NCBI RefSeq assembly: GCF_027595985.1
Contig: NC_073305.1
Span: 164,747,184-164,811,183 of the forward strand
Direction: 5' to 3'
Length of the DNA stretch: 64,000 bases
Source: Sorex araneus
Lineage: Eukaryota; Chordata; Mammalia; Eulipotyphla; Soricidae
The position numbers and the translations under genes were made by a program. This document shows, piece after piece, positions 11,192 through 21,412 of this stretch (positions are counted from its first letter, which is position 1; every line of letters begins with the position of its first letter). Under the pieces are notes generated by a model. It made no database searches, was not told where the DNA came from, and saw only the letters and a list, made by a program, of their open reading frames with translations.

Positions 11192-11372
11192 GCGAGCAGA
11201 AGAGATAGTACCTAGGTTAAGGCACTTGCATGGTGCGTGTCTGACCCACTTCCTTCCTGGATACATGGGCCTCTAACGTGCTGCCAGGAGAAACTCCAGA
11301 GCAATAGACCTGAATACCACTTGATGTGTCCCCATAACTGATAAAATGAAATAAAAAAAAATAAATAACTGA
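11192..11372 (+). mobile_element. Family A SINE beside HEBP2 exon 4
   Basis: Diverged plus copy ('agaagagatagtacctaggt' head, 'ctgccaggagaaactccaga' body) whose A-rich tail ends about 35 bp before the exon 4 acceptor. It therefore occupies the region where branch points are normally found for this intron. Confidence 0.65.
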
Positions 11373-11405
11373 ATGACTCAGACTTATTTTCTTTCTTCTT
11401 TATAG

Positions 11406-11610
11406 GTCTTTTGATGGATTCTCTAGTGCCCAAAAGAATCAAGAACAACTTCTGACGTTAGCAAGCATTTTGAGGGAAGAGGGAAAAGTTTTCGACGAAA
11501 AGGTTTACTACACTGCAGGCTACAACAGTCCTTTCAAATTGCTTAACAGAAACAATGAAGTGTGGTTGATTCAGAAAAGTGAACCCTCTGCCTCAGAGGA
11601 AAATGAATGA
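11406..11610 (+). CDS. HEBP2: HEBP2 coding exon 4 (C-terminus)
   Basis: This exon encodes residues 140 (part) to 207 and the TGA stop. It begins after 'ttctttatag' and reads SFDGFSSAQKNQEQLL onward. Residues about 158-172 (LASILREEGKVFDEK) cover the BH3-like segment described for human HEBP2. The C-terminus, ...QKSEPSASEENE, is two residues longer than the human form I remember (205 aa), with the extra residues in the flexible tail. The four exons add up to 624 bp, all in phase, so the gene looks functional. Confidence 0.95.
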
Positions 11611-12215
11611 GAAAATGCAAGGAGGTTCCATCGCAGAAGCTGAGCTTAATAGGGACATCAGCCTACCTAGATGTAAAGTGTATGTTTAGTCCCTCTGCCT
11701 GAAGGCACGGCTATGAATTAAGCTTGCTTCCAACGTGCCTTGGGATGCTGGAAGCTTCATCTAGATACACATATCAGGATAATATTCGAGGCTCTGTAAG
11801 TTGGTGATGCTGGAGTCTTTGTTTCTCCCAGGCTCCAGAGAAATGCTGTTACTTCTACACTGTGTGACAGTCACGTTACTTTTTTTTGTTTGTTTACTTG
11901 GATTTGTGACCATTGAATGTTATTTTCTCCCGACATTATCAGTGAAATTTAGAAGATTTATCTTGGGTTATCAGGATAAATAGGCTATCAGGCCTAGAGA
12001 GCTCACATACACTTTGACACACACAAAATGATTATTTTTTCTGTTACTGTTACAGTCTTTGCTGAGTCCTCACTCCTGACCACCTGTTGCCTCTAGCCCA
12101 CCCAAGAAAACTCACAGTGCGCAAAAGTGTTGCTAACATTTATGACAATACATTTACAAAGCTGAGAATTTCTTACTCTATTTTGATGCTTAATAAAGGC
12201 ATTGCTTCCCTCAGA
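11611..12215 (+). other. HEBP2: HEBP2 3' untranslated region
   Basis: Sequence from the stop to the first good polyadenylation signal. It has no SINE, while the first repeat begins about 30 bp past the predicted cleavage point. The end is inferred from the signal, not from transcript data. Confidence 0.6.
12192..12197 (+). terminator. HEBP2: HEBP2 polyadenylation signal
   Basis: Canonical AATAAA about 580 bp after the stop codon, in 'tgcttaataaaggcattgc'. It is the first one after the stop that precedes the repeat cluster. Confidence 0.6.
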
Positions 12216-12243
12216 AGAAATAATGTTTTAAAATTTACTTGGA

Positions 12244-12405
12244 TGTTGGGAGAGTACAAAAGGGTACGGTGCTTACTTTGTATATGGCAGATCCTGGCCT
12301 ATCCCCAGCACCTCATGTGGTCTCCTAAGCCCTGTCAGGAGTGATTCCTGAGCACAAATTCAGGAGTAAGCTCTGAGCACTGCTGGGTGTGGTCCAAGAC
12401 CTAAA
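12244..12405 (+). mobile_element. Family A SINE
   Basis: Plus copy just past the predicted end of HEBP2, with 'ggcagatcctggcctatccc', 'caggagtgattcctgagcac' and 'tgctgggtgtggtcc'. Confidence 0.8.
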
Positions 12406-12447
12406 TAAAGTTCAAGTGGATTTTAAGAGTATTTTCTATTTTTTTTC

Positions 12448-13137
12448 TTTTTGGATCACATCCAGCGATGCACAGGGGTAACTCCTGGCTCTGCACTCAG
12501 AAATTACTCCTGGCAGAAAGAGAGAGACAGACATAGGAAGATTGCACTCATCTGTGGACTATAGAATAACAGACTATAAGACTAACACCCAAGAATAGTA
12601 GAAATAAGTACCAGGAGGTTGTCTCCATGGCTTGGAGGCTGGTCTCTCATTCTGGGCAACTCAGAGAAGGGAACACCAAGTAAAATGTGATTGGAGGTCA
12701 TGTGGGGGAAAGATGATGCGGGCCCAATATAGGCTAGAGACTGAACACAATGGCCACTCAACACCTTTATTGCAAACCACAACACCTAATCAGAGAGAAC
12801 AAAAGGGAATACCCTGCCATAGTGGCAGTGTGGGGTGGGGGGAGATGGGACTGGGGAGGGGGGAGAGGGATGTTGGGTTTACTTTTGGTAGAGAATGGGC
12901 ACTGGTGAAGGGATGGGTTATCAAACTTTGTAAGGGAGAAACATGAGCACAAAAATGTATAAATCTGTAACTGTACCCTCACGTTGACTCACTAATTAAA
13001 AATAAACTATTAAATTAAAAAAAAAAAGAAATTACTCCTGGCAGTGCTCAGGAGACCATATGGGATGCTGGGAATCGAAGCCGGATTGGCTGCGTGCAAG
13101 GCAAACACCCTACCCACTGTGCTATTGCGCCAGTCCT
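12448..13137 (-). mobile_element. Family A SINE split by an L1 insertion
   Basis: Minus-strand SINE in two parts, 12448-12516 and 13027-13137. The 18 bases 'agaaattactcctggcag' are present at both sides of the intervening L1 piece, so they are a target-site duplication and the two parts were one SINE. Confidence 0.88.
12517..13026 (+). mobile_element. Family C: 5'-truncated L1 3' end
   Basis: 510-bp insert flanked by an 18-bp target duplication. It starts in the 'agagagacagacataggaag' region next to the L1 ORF2 end, then has the polypurine G-rich tract (12820-12865) usual for mammalian L1 3'UTRs, the 'gggcactggtgaagggatgg' block and a poly(A) end. No ORF2 protein remains. Confidence 0.78.
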
Positions 13138-13270
13138 TGAGAGTATGTTCTTATAAAAATAATTATTCAAAGATGGTTGTCACAAAATCAAAGCACTTGG
13201 GATCCTTGGTTAATTACGTCAGAAAATGCAAGGCTGTACCACTGAGCTACATCCCAGGTCAAGTTTATTG

Positions 13271-13433
13271 GTTGGTTGGGGGGGTCACACCCAGTTGTGT
13301 TCAGAGTACTTCTGGTGCATTGTCTGATGATTGCTCCTGCCCTGCTCAGGGGACCATGCTGTGCTGGGTATCAAAACAGGGCCCCCAGCATGTAAAATGA
13401 GCAGTTGCCCTTTGAACTTTCTCTCCAGCCCAG
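13271..13433 (-). mobile_element. Family A SINE
   Basis: Minus copy: 'gtcacacccagttgtgttca', 'ctgctcaggggaccatgctg' and a 'ctctccagccc' head. Confidence 0.8.
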
Positions 13434-13462
13434 TTATGTGGGTTTTTTTTCAACTTATTGAT

Positions 13463-13640
13463 TTCTTTATTTATCTTTGCATTTGGGGGCAATACCCAAT
13501 GGCACTCAGGCGTTATTCCTGACTCTGTTCAGGAGTGATGCCTGTTGGTGCTCAGGAGATCATATGCAATGGCAGAGAATAAACTGGAGTCTGTCACATG
13601 CAAAGCAATTGTTTTAATTTTTGTCCTATTTTTATCGCCC
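13463..13640 (-). mobile_element. Family A SINE, diverged
   Basis: Minus copy: 'atacccaatggcactcagg', 'ggtgctcaggagatcatatg' and 'tcacatgcaaagcaattg'. Confidence 0.7.
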
Positions 13641-13654
13641 CAATTATGTGGGGA

Positions 13655-13790
13655 AAAGGGAAGATCCACACCCAGCTGTGCTCAGGACTTATTCCTGACT
13701 CCGTGCTCAGGGTACCACATGTGGTGTCAAGGGTAAAATCAGGATCAGCCACATTGCACGGCCACTCTCTGGTGTGAATGCCCCAGTGAT
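13655..13790 (-). mobile_element. Family A SINE, diverged
   Basis: Minus copy: 'cacacccagctgtgctcagg' and 'ctccgtgctcagggtaccac'. The third SINE in a row here. Confidence 0.7.
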
Positions 13791-13907
13791 GTTTATTAAC
13801 TGCTCTCAAAATAATTTACTTAAACTCAGTCCATTCATGTATTCCTTGCTAGAAGTCACTTTACTCACTAAAACTTTTGCTTTTTCCCCATTGATTTTCA
13901 TTAATTT

Positions 13908-14107
13908 GTCACTGTCACTGTCATCCTGTTGGCATTGATTTGCTTGAGCAGGCACCAGTAACATCTCCATTGTGAGACTTGTTGTTACTGTTTTTGGCAT
14001 ATAGAATACGCCACGGGTAGCTTGCCAGGCTATTCAAGAGGGACGGAGGAATCGAACCTGGGTCGGCTGTGTGCAAGGCAAATGCCCTACCTGCTGTGCT
14101 ACCTGAT
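13908..14107 (-). mobile_element. Family B SINE (RTE-tailed)
   Basis: Minus-strand copy. A (CACTGT)n tail complement is followed by 'gatttgcttgagcaggcacc', the 'ctgtttttggcatat' box, the 'gggtagcttgccaggct' box and a tRNA-like head with box B 'ggaatcgaacctgggtcgg'. Confidence 0.85.
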
Positions 14108-14659
14108 ATTATGTTCCAGGCACAATATAGTATTCTGGGGACTGAAAAAATGGTGGGAAGATGAAATATATCTTTTGATATCATAATCATTAAATCAGAT
14201 ATTGTCTTTTTGCTGTCCTATTTAATCTAACTTCCTCCTGAGGATGCAGCCAAGGGTAGAATGACCCAGGTCCCCATCAGAATTTACACTCTGGAGAAAA
14301 GAGCTAGAATACAATAAGAGGGGGCAGTGGGCTTGGAGCATGGCTGGGCAGAATGTGGTAGACGTCAAAGGAGGGGATCAGGAAAGGCCCCTCAGAAGAA
14401 GAGTCACTCAAGTTAGAAGATGAGAAGAAACCTGTCAGTTGAAAGTCTGAAGAGGGATAGGAACTAGACCTGTCCCGCTTGCAGAGCTAGAGAGCTGTGC
14501 CTGTAGGACCCGGCCACTGGGCAAACCTGCTCGCTTCCCAGGTCTCGGAAGAATAGAGTTCAAGCAGGAGCAAATTAAATTGCTTGGGAACTAAAAGACA
14601 TTTCCACTGTCAAAGCTCGGGTACTAGAGAGGCCTGCCCTGGTTAGCAGGATCTAAGCG
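14108..14659. other. Intergenic, unique
   Basis: Sequence between HEBP2 and NHSL1 with no recognised gene or repeat. Confidence 0.4.
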
Positions 14660-14800
14660 TTAGGGTTAGGAACGTATGTGTCTTGCATGTGGCAGATCCT
14701 GGTTTGAACCTCCAGGACCACATATGGTCCCCTAAGAGTTGCCAGAGGTCACTTCTGAGCACAGAGCCAGAAATAGCCCTTGAACACTATTGTTGTAGCT
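14660..14800 (+). mobile_element. Family A SINE
   Basis: Plus copy with 'tgtgtcttgcatgtggcaga' and 'ccatatggtcccctaag'-like body, ending in a (AAT)n tract. Confidence 0.75.
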
Positions 14801-14811
14801 AAATAATAATA

Positions 14812-14842
<31 letters not shown>

Positions 14843-14850
14843 AATAATGA
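14797..14850. repeat. (AAT)n microsatellite
   Basis: About 17 ATA/AAT units with minor interruptions, probably grown from the tail of the adjacent SINE. Confidence 0.9.
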
Positions 14851-15519
14851 ATCTAGTTTAGCAGACAGTTTATGGATGTAGATTTGAAAACTTTGCCCAA
14901 AGAACAGAAATATCTTTTCTGGGATTTGGAGATGAGACAGGCAGCACAGGGAAATATGTCCACTCAGAGCCACCTCGGATAAGGACCAGTTGGCCAGCTG
15001 CTAAGAGTAGAGTTAACTGACAGCTCCAGCTGCCACTTTCTGTAAAGTCCACTGCGGATGTCAAGAACATACTCTTCTCAGGAATGAGCTAGCCTATGAC
15101 TGCGGCAGGCACTGGAAACTGACGGCATGCATTTTTCTGGCATCTTCCAGTCGAAGACTGACTAAAGTGATGGTACAAAAGCATAGCCAATTTTGCCTGC
15201 CCTGGGGCTGTCCTTATAAGCATTCTCCTCCCTGGAATTCCTGGTGAGTAGGCAGTGGCTTTCTCCGAAGTGCACTACATTCTGACAACGCTGAGGTCCA
15301 ACTCTGGGGTCCTGCTTCCTTTCCCTTTTGCCTTTCAAAGGAGTCACTTTCCATACATCTTTTGTGCTCCAAATTCCATTTCAGCATCAAAGTAGCAGAC
15401 TTGTGTGACCCAAAATCGCAGTGTTTTGGAACTACACAGCATTTTGGAACTAACTTTGAAAAATCCCTTCACTACATTTCACCTACATTTTTCTACTTAG
15501 GAGTCCCTCATCCTTTATT
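14851..15519. other. Intergenic, unique
   Basis: No gene, RNA or dated repeat recognised. The block is free of shrew SINEs. Confidence 0.4.
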
Positions 15520-15533
15520 AACCTTTGATGTAG

Positions 15534-15684
15534 CACTGTATCACTGTTGTCCCGTTGCTCATCGATTTGCTCGAGTGGGCACCAGTAACGTTTCCACTAT
15601 GAGACTTATTACTGTTTTTGGCATATTGAATACACCACGGGTAGCTTGGGCGGGACTCTCGGTAGCTTGCCGGGCTCTCCCTAC
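15534..15684 (-). mobile_element. Family B SINE with 14-bp target duplication
   Basis: Minus-strand copy, 151 bp, lacking the tRNA head. The flanks at 15520-15533 and 15685-15698 are identical ('aacctttgatgtag'). The tail side reads 'gtatcactgttgtcccgttg' and keeps 'tcgatttgctcgagtgggc'. Confidence 0.88.
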
Positions 15685-15698
15685 AACCTTTGATGTAG

Positions 15699-15855
15699 GG
15701 CACTTAATTCCCATGTGGACAACCCAGATTCTAACCCCCATTCCATCCACTACTACATCTGATCCCCAGAACTGTCAGGAGTGATCACTAAACTCAGAGC
15801 CAGAAGTGAACCCTGAGCACTGCCAGGTGTGGCCCCAAAACAAAAATCTAAACCA
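15699..15855 (+). mobile_element. Family A SINE, diverged
   Basis: Plus copy behind the family B insertion: 'ctgtcaggagtgatcactaa' and 'tgagcactgccaggtgtggc'. Confidence 0.7.
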
Positions 15856-16599
15856 AAACAACAAAAACAAATAAAACCATGATATGAGAGTAATTGAACA
15901 GATTATTCCAGAACTAGACCTCAATAACCAGGTCTATGTTATTTGAAGGGCCCTCCCTTGCCCACTAATAACCTCCTAATATTTGCCAAAGTCAATTAAC
16001 CCCCTGTGCACATTTCATAATAGCATCTCAGCAAAATTAACATCCAATTACTGCTACACTGAAAACAGTAAGATTGAACCCACCAAATTCCCGCCTGGGC
16101 CTCGTCTGGACACCTGCCTCAGTGTTGGTGGGGATGCTGAGGGACAGGGATTTCTTTGTCCATCATTGTGATTCCCCAGAGAAATACATCCAGTCCGTTC
16201 CCTGCATCCAGAGGTTCCGCATCCTTGAACTCAACCAGGCTCAGATGGAAAACACCTACTGTGTTCTTTGGCCTAGTTGTGAGGGTTCAGTCTATTTTGA
16301 ATATATGTAGACTTTTTCTTCTCATCATGGCCCCCTAGAATATAACAACCGTTGACAGAGTATTTGCGTTGTATTAGGAATGACAAATAATCTGGAGATG
16401 ATTAAAATATATGGGAGGATGTGTGTTCTATGCAAATTCCGTGCCATTTTATAGAAGGGTCTTGAGTGTCCTTGGATTTTGGTTTCCACAAAGCTTCTAA
16501 AACCAATTCCCTGAATACGAAGGGAAGACACTAAACACTAGCAGTCCCCTCACCTATACTCCCCTCCTCCCCACCCTCCCCCGCCACCCCAAGAGAAGC
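15856..16599. other. Intergenic, unique
   Basis: AT-rich unique sequence. No gene recognised. Confidence 0.4.
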
Positions 16600-16732
16600 A
16601 ATGGTTTCTTTGGGAGGGGTGCACACCCAGTGGCGCCCAGAGGACCATGTGTGGTGCCAGGGATCAAACCGGGTTCAGCCATGCCAAAGGCAAGTGTCTT
16701 AACCAATCCCTGTACTATCTCTATAGCCCTGA
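16600..16732 (-). mobile_element. Family A SINE, short
   Basis: Minus copy with part of the body missing: 'cacacccagtggcgcccaga' and 'gaccatgtgtggtgccaggg'. Confidence 0.75.
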
Positions 16733-16859
16733 GAAGCAACACGATGTATTCATACTCTTCAGAAACAGGAGAGTGGAAATCAGACTACCTTTGAGGCTGC
16801 TTCCAACTGATAGACTAAAACATTTGCTTTTTTCCTCCCAACTTTACTTTTGTGTGTTG

Positions 16860-16962
16860 ATTCTGCTGCAGAATGACCCCTGGCATTGCCTGAGGGAGCA
16901 TATGTAGTGTTGAGGGTTTGAACTGTGGAATGCAGATTATTCTATCTCTGGAACCCTCTCTC
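16860..16962 (-). mobile_element. Family A SINE fragment
   Basis: Minus remnant: 'aatgacccctggcattgcct' and 'gagcatatgtagtgttgagg'. Confidence 0.6.
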
Positions 16963-17481
16963 GAAGTCCCTCCCCCTGCCCCCCCCGCTGGGGATGAGGG
17001 GCAGCACGGGAAAATGAAAATTACTTAGCTCTGGGTTTGGATCTTCATGTTCAGCCTTGGGATTGAGGAAGGGTCACCAAGACCACCCTAGATGTGTTTT
17101 AAATACTATAGAGTCTGTCCTTGGGAGCCAGTTCCCAGAGAGGAACAAGTTAGCCAAGCTAGTGATGTCACTCACGAGTCTAGATTGCTATTTTCTGATA
17201 TCATACCCTTGCCTGTGCAAAGCTCTCCCAGCTTTCCACAAACCATCTTATAAATTAGCAGTCAGTGCCTTACTGGAATTTTATTTCAAAATTCTTAGGA
17301 CTTTGCTCAGAGCTGTTTTTTCCATAGAATCGTTACATGGAACTATGCGGTATCAGCAATGTTCTTGCTCCTTTCTGCTGGATTCCGACCACCCACAGAT
17401 GCCTCCTGGTTTCCTCTGCTGTTCTGTTGGTACCAGCAAAGCCCCCAACAGTTCTGGGTGAGAAGCCCTAGCTCCTTACTT
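16963..17481. other. Intergenic, unique
   Basis: No gene or repeat recognised, apart from a C-rich run at 16968-16990. Confidence 0.4.
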
Positions 17482-17496
17482 AAAAATGCATGTACA

Positions 17497-17726
17497 TGAT
17501 GGCTGCTTAGTACCTGTATTGCAAACCATAACACTCAAAAGGAGAGAGGAAGAGGAAGAGGGAATGTGCCTGCCACAGAGGCAGAAGGGAAGGGGTGTGG
17601 GTGGCAGGAGGGATACTGGGAACATTGGTGGAGGGATGGGTACTTGAACATTGTATGACTGAAATGTAATCACGAAAGCCTGTAAGTCTGTAACTATCTC
17701 ATGGTGATTCATTAAAGTAAAATTTT
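17497..17726 (+). mobile_element. Family C: L1 3'-end insertion
   Basis: L1 3'UTR piece with a purine-rich tract, 'aacattggtggagggatggg', 'gtctgtaactatctcatggt' and an A-rich end. Flanks are imperfect target duplications ('aaaaatgcatgtaca' versus 'aaaaagtgcatataca'). It ends about 30 bp beyond the predicted end of NHSL1. Confidence 0.72.
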
Positions 17727-17777
17727 AAAAAGTGCATATACAAACAAAACAAAATAAGGTTCAGGTATTTATAACTT

Positions 17778-17783
17778 TTTATT
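17778..17783 (-). terminator. NHSL1: NHSL1 distal polyadenylation signal
   Basis: TTTATT on the plus strand, that is AATAAA on the minus strand, the last such hexamer before the L1 piece at 17.7 kb. Confidence 0.5.
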
Positions 17784-19638
17784 CAAAGCAAATTTAAAAA
17801 CCATATATTTCTTTTCCTGTAAAAAGGGGGATTTAAAAAATAGTTATAGAATTAGTCTTGATGTTGCTTATCTTCCCTTCAACACAAGTGATTTATATAT
17901 TATAATTTTCTGAGCTCCACATACATTCTAATCTCCTTTAGGAAGGCATGAGAAGATTTTCTATCCAAAATTAACACGACTTCTCTAAAATTTAAAAGAA
18001 AAGATTCTTAAGCCCAGTGTAGACAGTAGACAGTTGGTCCATATGGTACAAAGTTCTTTTTTCCTTTGGCCAAATAACAGGTCGTGATTCTGAAGGTGTG
18101 AAAAGAAGTGCTTTGTTTTCTTCAGAAGGGAAGGAAACTTGATTCATTGGGGTTATTATTATTATTTTTTAATCTTAAAGGCATATCACAAAGGGGAAAC
18201 CTATGTACATCTATACCTCATTGATTAGAATATTCTCTGAGAAATATATCATTATTTCACTATTAAGTGAAGAGCTTGAGTGAACTTCAACCTAATAGTG
18301 TCGCCTACCACACAGCTGGGCCATCATGGACACTGATCAAGGCGTCAGAACATGGCACATAGCTGTATAAAACCTGATAACATGGCTGATGCAGCCCAAC
18401 TTTCAGATATTTCCATGCCAAAAATGATGACAACAGGCAATGTCACTGCATTTAAGCCAAGAATCTCAGGACTGTCATCTTAAATTCTTCTAAAGAAGAC
18501 AACAAGACTGATTTTATTTAACCAATAAATAAAGGAGTTTAAGTATATGGCAGTTGGAAAGAATGGGAGAATCAATCAGAAAACTATGACATTAAAATAA
18601 ATACACAATCCCACCCTCAGTGTCAAAGATCGTTACTGTCTTAGCTGGAGAATATTAGAGGTTAATTAGCCAATTCAATTGTTTATTTAAAAAATGTATA
18701 AAAACACACAAACAAAAGGATTCAAAAAGTTATTTTTAATCTAAAAATCATTTCCCGGGGCCAATTAATCACTGAGCCCTTCCAATTTTTTTAAAATCAG
18801 TTTATTTAACTAACAAGAGCTATTCAGCATTTTTCTTCCAAATGAGATAACACAGAATAGATTTTGATAAACCTTTCTAAGTGAGGACATGGTACTGTAG
18901 GCAGTTGAAGAAAAATTGCCATCACTTTTTTCTTTGGTGTAATTGAAAAGATATCCAAAAGTTAGCAAATGTTGACATTTCAAGTGGTAAGAAATTGCCA
19001 AATGGAAGTTTAAACTCTGGTTAAAAAAAAAAAAGAAAAAAGAAACGTAAAAGAAAAAAAACACCACCCACAATTCTGTAGTGCAAGTCTTCAAATTTAA
19101 TTCTGAAAAATAACTTTAATTAGCAGGAAACCCATTCCGGCAGTAGATCTCTCCCTCTCCCCCCCCTTCTCTCCACACCATCCTCCTGTGTGTCCGTGTG
19201 CATGTCAGCTCTCCCCCAAGGCCTCAGCTGCTGCCCAGGGAGGAAATTCATTCACAAATTATCCCACTTTTCCTAAACCATCAGGCTAAACGTTGTGTGT
19301 TGGTACAACGCTGCCGCAGGCTCTGAGAGACAGTGCAGTAGCGTTGCCAACCGCCATGGTTTTTTGTCTTTTTTTTTTTTCCAAAAAAGAAGCAAAGACT
19401 CCCCCCTTCCAACCCCCCCAAAAAAGTACCTGAACCGATTAGTCACTTAGCCCTTTCCCCAAGTTCTGGGTTACCCATGACATGGCTCACCTCGAAGCAG
19501 CCCTGTGTTCAGAGCAGTCAGAACAGCAAACCTACCAGCTCTCCCTTTTTCTGGAACTCTCGAATTTCCACCCAGTCTGGAAGCCTCCATTACTCTTAAC
19601 TAGCTTAACTTTGTCTTTCTTCCTATGTTCACACATGG

Positions 19639-19642
19639 CATG

Positions 19643-19672
<30 letters not shown>
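19639..19672. repeat. (TG)n microsatellite
   Basis: About 15 TG units inside the NHSL1 3'UTR (CA on the transcript strand), facing the CA-rich minisatellite 60 bp away. Confidence 0.88.
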
Positions 19673-19673
<1 letters not shown>

Positions 19674-19727
19674 TGTTTTTAACACAGAGATGCACTGTGT
19701 GTTTTATAACACCAAGAAGCATCTAAA

Positions 19728-19990
19728 AATGCACACACACAAACTCATCTCTACACACACACTCACCCGTACACAAAATCCTACACACACACACACTCAC
19801 CCCATACACACATTCACCCCAACACAAAATCCTACACACACACTCACCCCTATACACACACACATTCACCCCAACACAAAATCCTACACACACACACACA
19901 CACTCATCCCTACACATTCACCCAACACAAAATCCTATACACACTCATCCCTACACACACACACACCCCTACACACATGAACACACATAC
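19728..19990. repeat. ~51-bp minisatellite, CA-rich
   Basis: The word 'acacaaaatcct' recurs at 19771, 19822, 19874 and 19925, spaced 51, 52 and 51 bp. Each unit also holds 'cactcacccc' and ACAC runs of variable length. It lies in the NHSL1 3'UTR. Confidence 0.85.
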
Positions 19991-20245
19991 CTAGCATGAA
20001 GCCATAGAAAAACGAGAGGAAAAAATAAATTGTTCCCCAGGAAGCACTTTCAGAAGTTAAGCTTCTACTTACTTGCTTTTAAGTCACAGGGCAAACGCCA
20101 AGTGAGTGCTAAACATCCCTCTTCTGCTCTGGGCGCCCAGGGCAAGGCCAAGAGGATGACCGGCAGGGCTTCCCCACAGAGCCACGTGCTGCTCTCTCCC
20201 CCAGGTCAGCTGGGGGGGGGTGGTGGTGGCTGGAGGCTCTTGCTC

Positions 20246-20963
20246 CTAACTGTCTTCCCACCGAGACCCCCTGGCCTGTTCCGCAGGCTCCCTGCCCTGG
20301 CCACCCACCGACCCATCGGCAGGGGTCTGCGCCGCCTGCGCCCACAGCGACGCACCAGGCTCCCCAGCCCCAAGCGGGCTGCCCTGGTTCCTTTCCACCC
20401 TGTCCAGGCCCTCCAGTGAGCATCCTCTGGCAGTGCCCGCGGCGGGCTCCGGGGCCTCGCCCTCGCCTTCCGAGATGACAGTCATGGGGCTGCTCTGGAT
20501 GCGGTGGCGCATGCTGTAGCGGCTGCTGGCGGCCGACGGCGGAGTCCGGCTGCGGCCGTAGCGGGGGCCCGAGAAGGACAGGCTCCGGGGCATCAGCCCT
20601 TCGTTCTTGGCCCACTCCTCCTGGGCGCGGCGGTTTTTGTTCGGGGAGCAGCTAGACGGGCTCTCGGGCGCGTCGGGCGCCGGCTCCGACCTGGACCGCT
20701 GGAACCGGGGGTCCGTGCTCTTGAGCATCTCTGCCGCCGACATGCGCGCGCTGGTGTCGGCGCGACTCCCCTTCCTCAGCAGCAGCGCTTTGAAGTTGTC
20801 GCTGCTCGTGCTGCTCTTGCGGACGCTTCTCTGGATGGACCCCACTTGTTTCGGGGAGGCCAGGCTGGGGCCGGCGCCCGTGGGTGTCACGGGCGGGGAG
20901 GGCGAGTGGTTGCGGGTGTGATCGTCATCCGAATCTTTGCGGCCCAGGACTTTCCGCTTGGAT
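20246..20963 (-). CDS. NHSL1: NHSL1 last coding exon (C-terminus)
   Basis: This exon encodes the last 239 codons and stop of NHS-like protein 1. It begins after 'catctcag' (20964 is the last intron base), completes an Arg codon, and reads SKRKVLGRKDSDDDHTRNHS then SPSPPVTPTG, a signature block of the Nance-Horan family. Further on are SLASPKQVGSIQRS, SSTSSDNFKALLL, ARMSAAEMLKSTDPRFQRSR, EEWAKNEGLMPRSLSFSG and SSPMTVISEGEGEA, all near-identical to human as I remember it. The last ~60 residues diverge but still end in an E-D-S acidic tail at the position of the human ...EES end. Rich in Ser/Arg phosphorylation-type motifs, no globular domain. Confidence 0.95.
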
Positions 20964-21398
20964 CTGAGATGGAAGGATACGGGGGAAGGTTAATACCCCA
21001 AGCCAGCAGCCCGTTGCCCCACACCTGTCTGCTGATGCTTTTCCTTACCAGTTGTTTTCAAAACATTGATTTTCTTTTCTTTATCTAACTATGGAAACCT
21101 TCAAAGAAAGTTTGAAAGTATGGAAACTTTAAAAAAACCCAAAGAAACCCCCCCAAAAAAAAGCCAACAAAAAACCAAAATAATGATTGTCTGCTACTTG
21201 AAGCCACAAATCAGTTACCTGTGGGTCCAACTGGCATTTCCTGCGTCAGTAGTGGATTACCTGAAACAAATGACTCCATACTAACTTCGGACAAGGACAT
21301 TTCCCTAGGGTTTGTTTATTTTCTTCCTCCTGTCAGGGACCCAGGCCACACACATGCATGGCCTAACCCTGCTCCCCAAAGAAATAAAACAGATGTAT
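20964..21398. other. NHSL1 intron, unique
   Basis: Start of the 4-kb last intron (between 20963 and 24990). Only an A/C-rich run near 21130-21180 stands out. Confidence 0.5.
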
Positions 21399-21412
21399 GG
21401 GATGTTTCTTTT

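Larger units (their letters stand above)
17760..20245 (-). other. NHSL1: NHSL1 3' untranslated region
   Basis: The ~2.5-kb AT-rich stretch from the NHSL1 stop to the distal polyadenylation signal. The length agrees with what I recall of the human 3'UTR. It is free of shrew SINEs and L1, which fits transcribed and constrained sequence, but it holds a (TG)n run and a 51-bp minisatellite. Other minus-strand AATAAA hexamers at about 18513, 18682 and 18801 could give shorter forms. Confidence 0.6.

Noticed and set aside
12582-12982. Open frames on both strands
   Set aside because: They fall within the L1 3'UTR insertion that is bounded by target duplications.
19642-19980. Open frames with His-Thr or Cys-Val repeats
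   Set aside because: They are translations of the CA/TG repeats in the NHSL1 3'UTR.
19728-19990. CRISPR-like array
   Set aside because: The 51-bp units are CA-rich, vary in length and lie in a mammalian 3'UTR; no spacers or cas genes exist.
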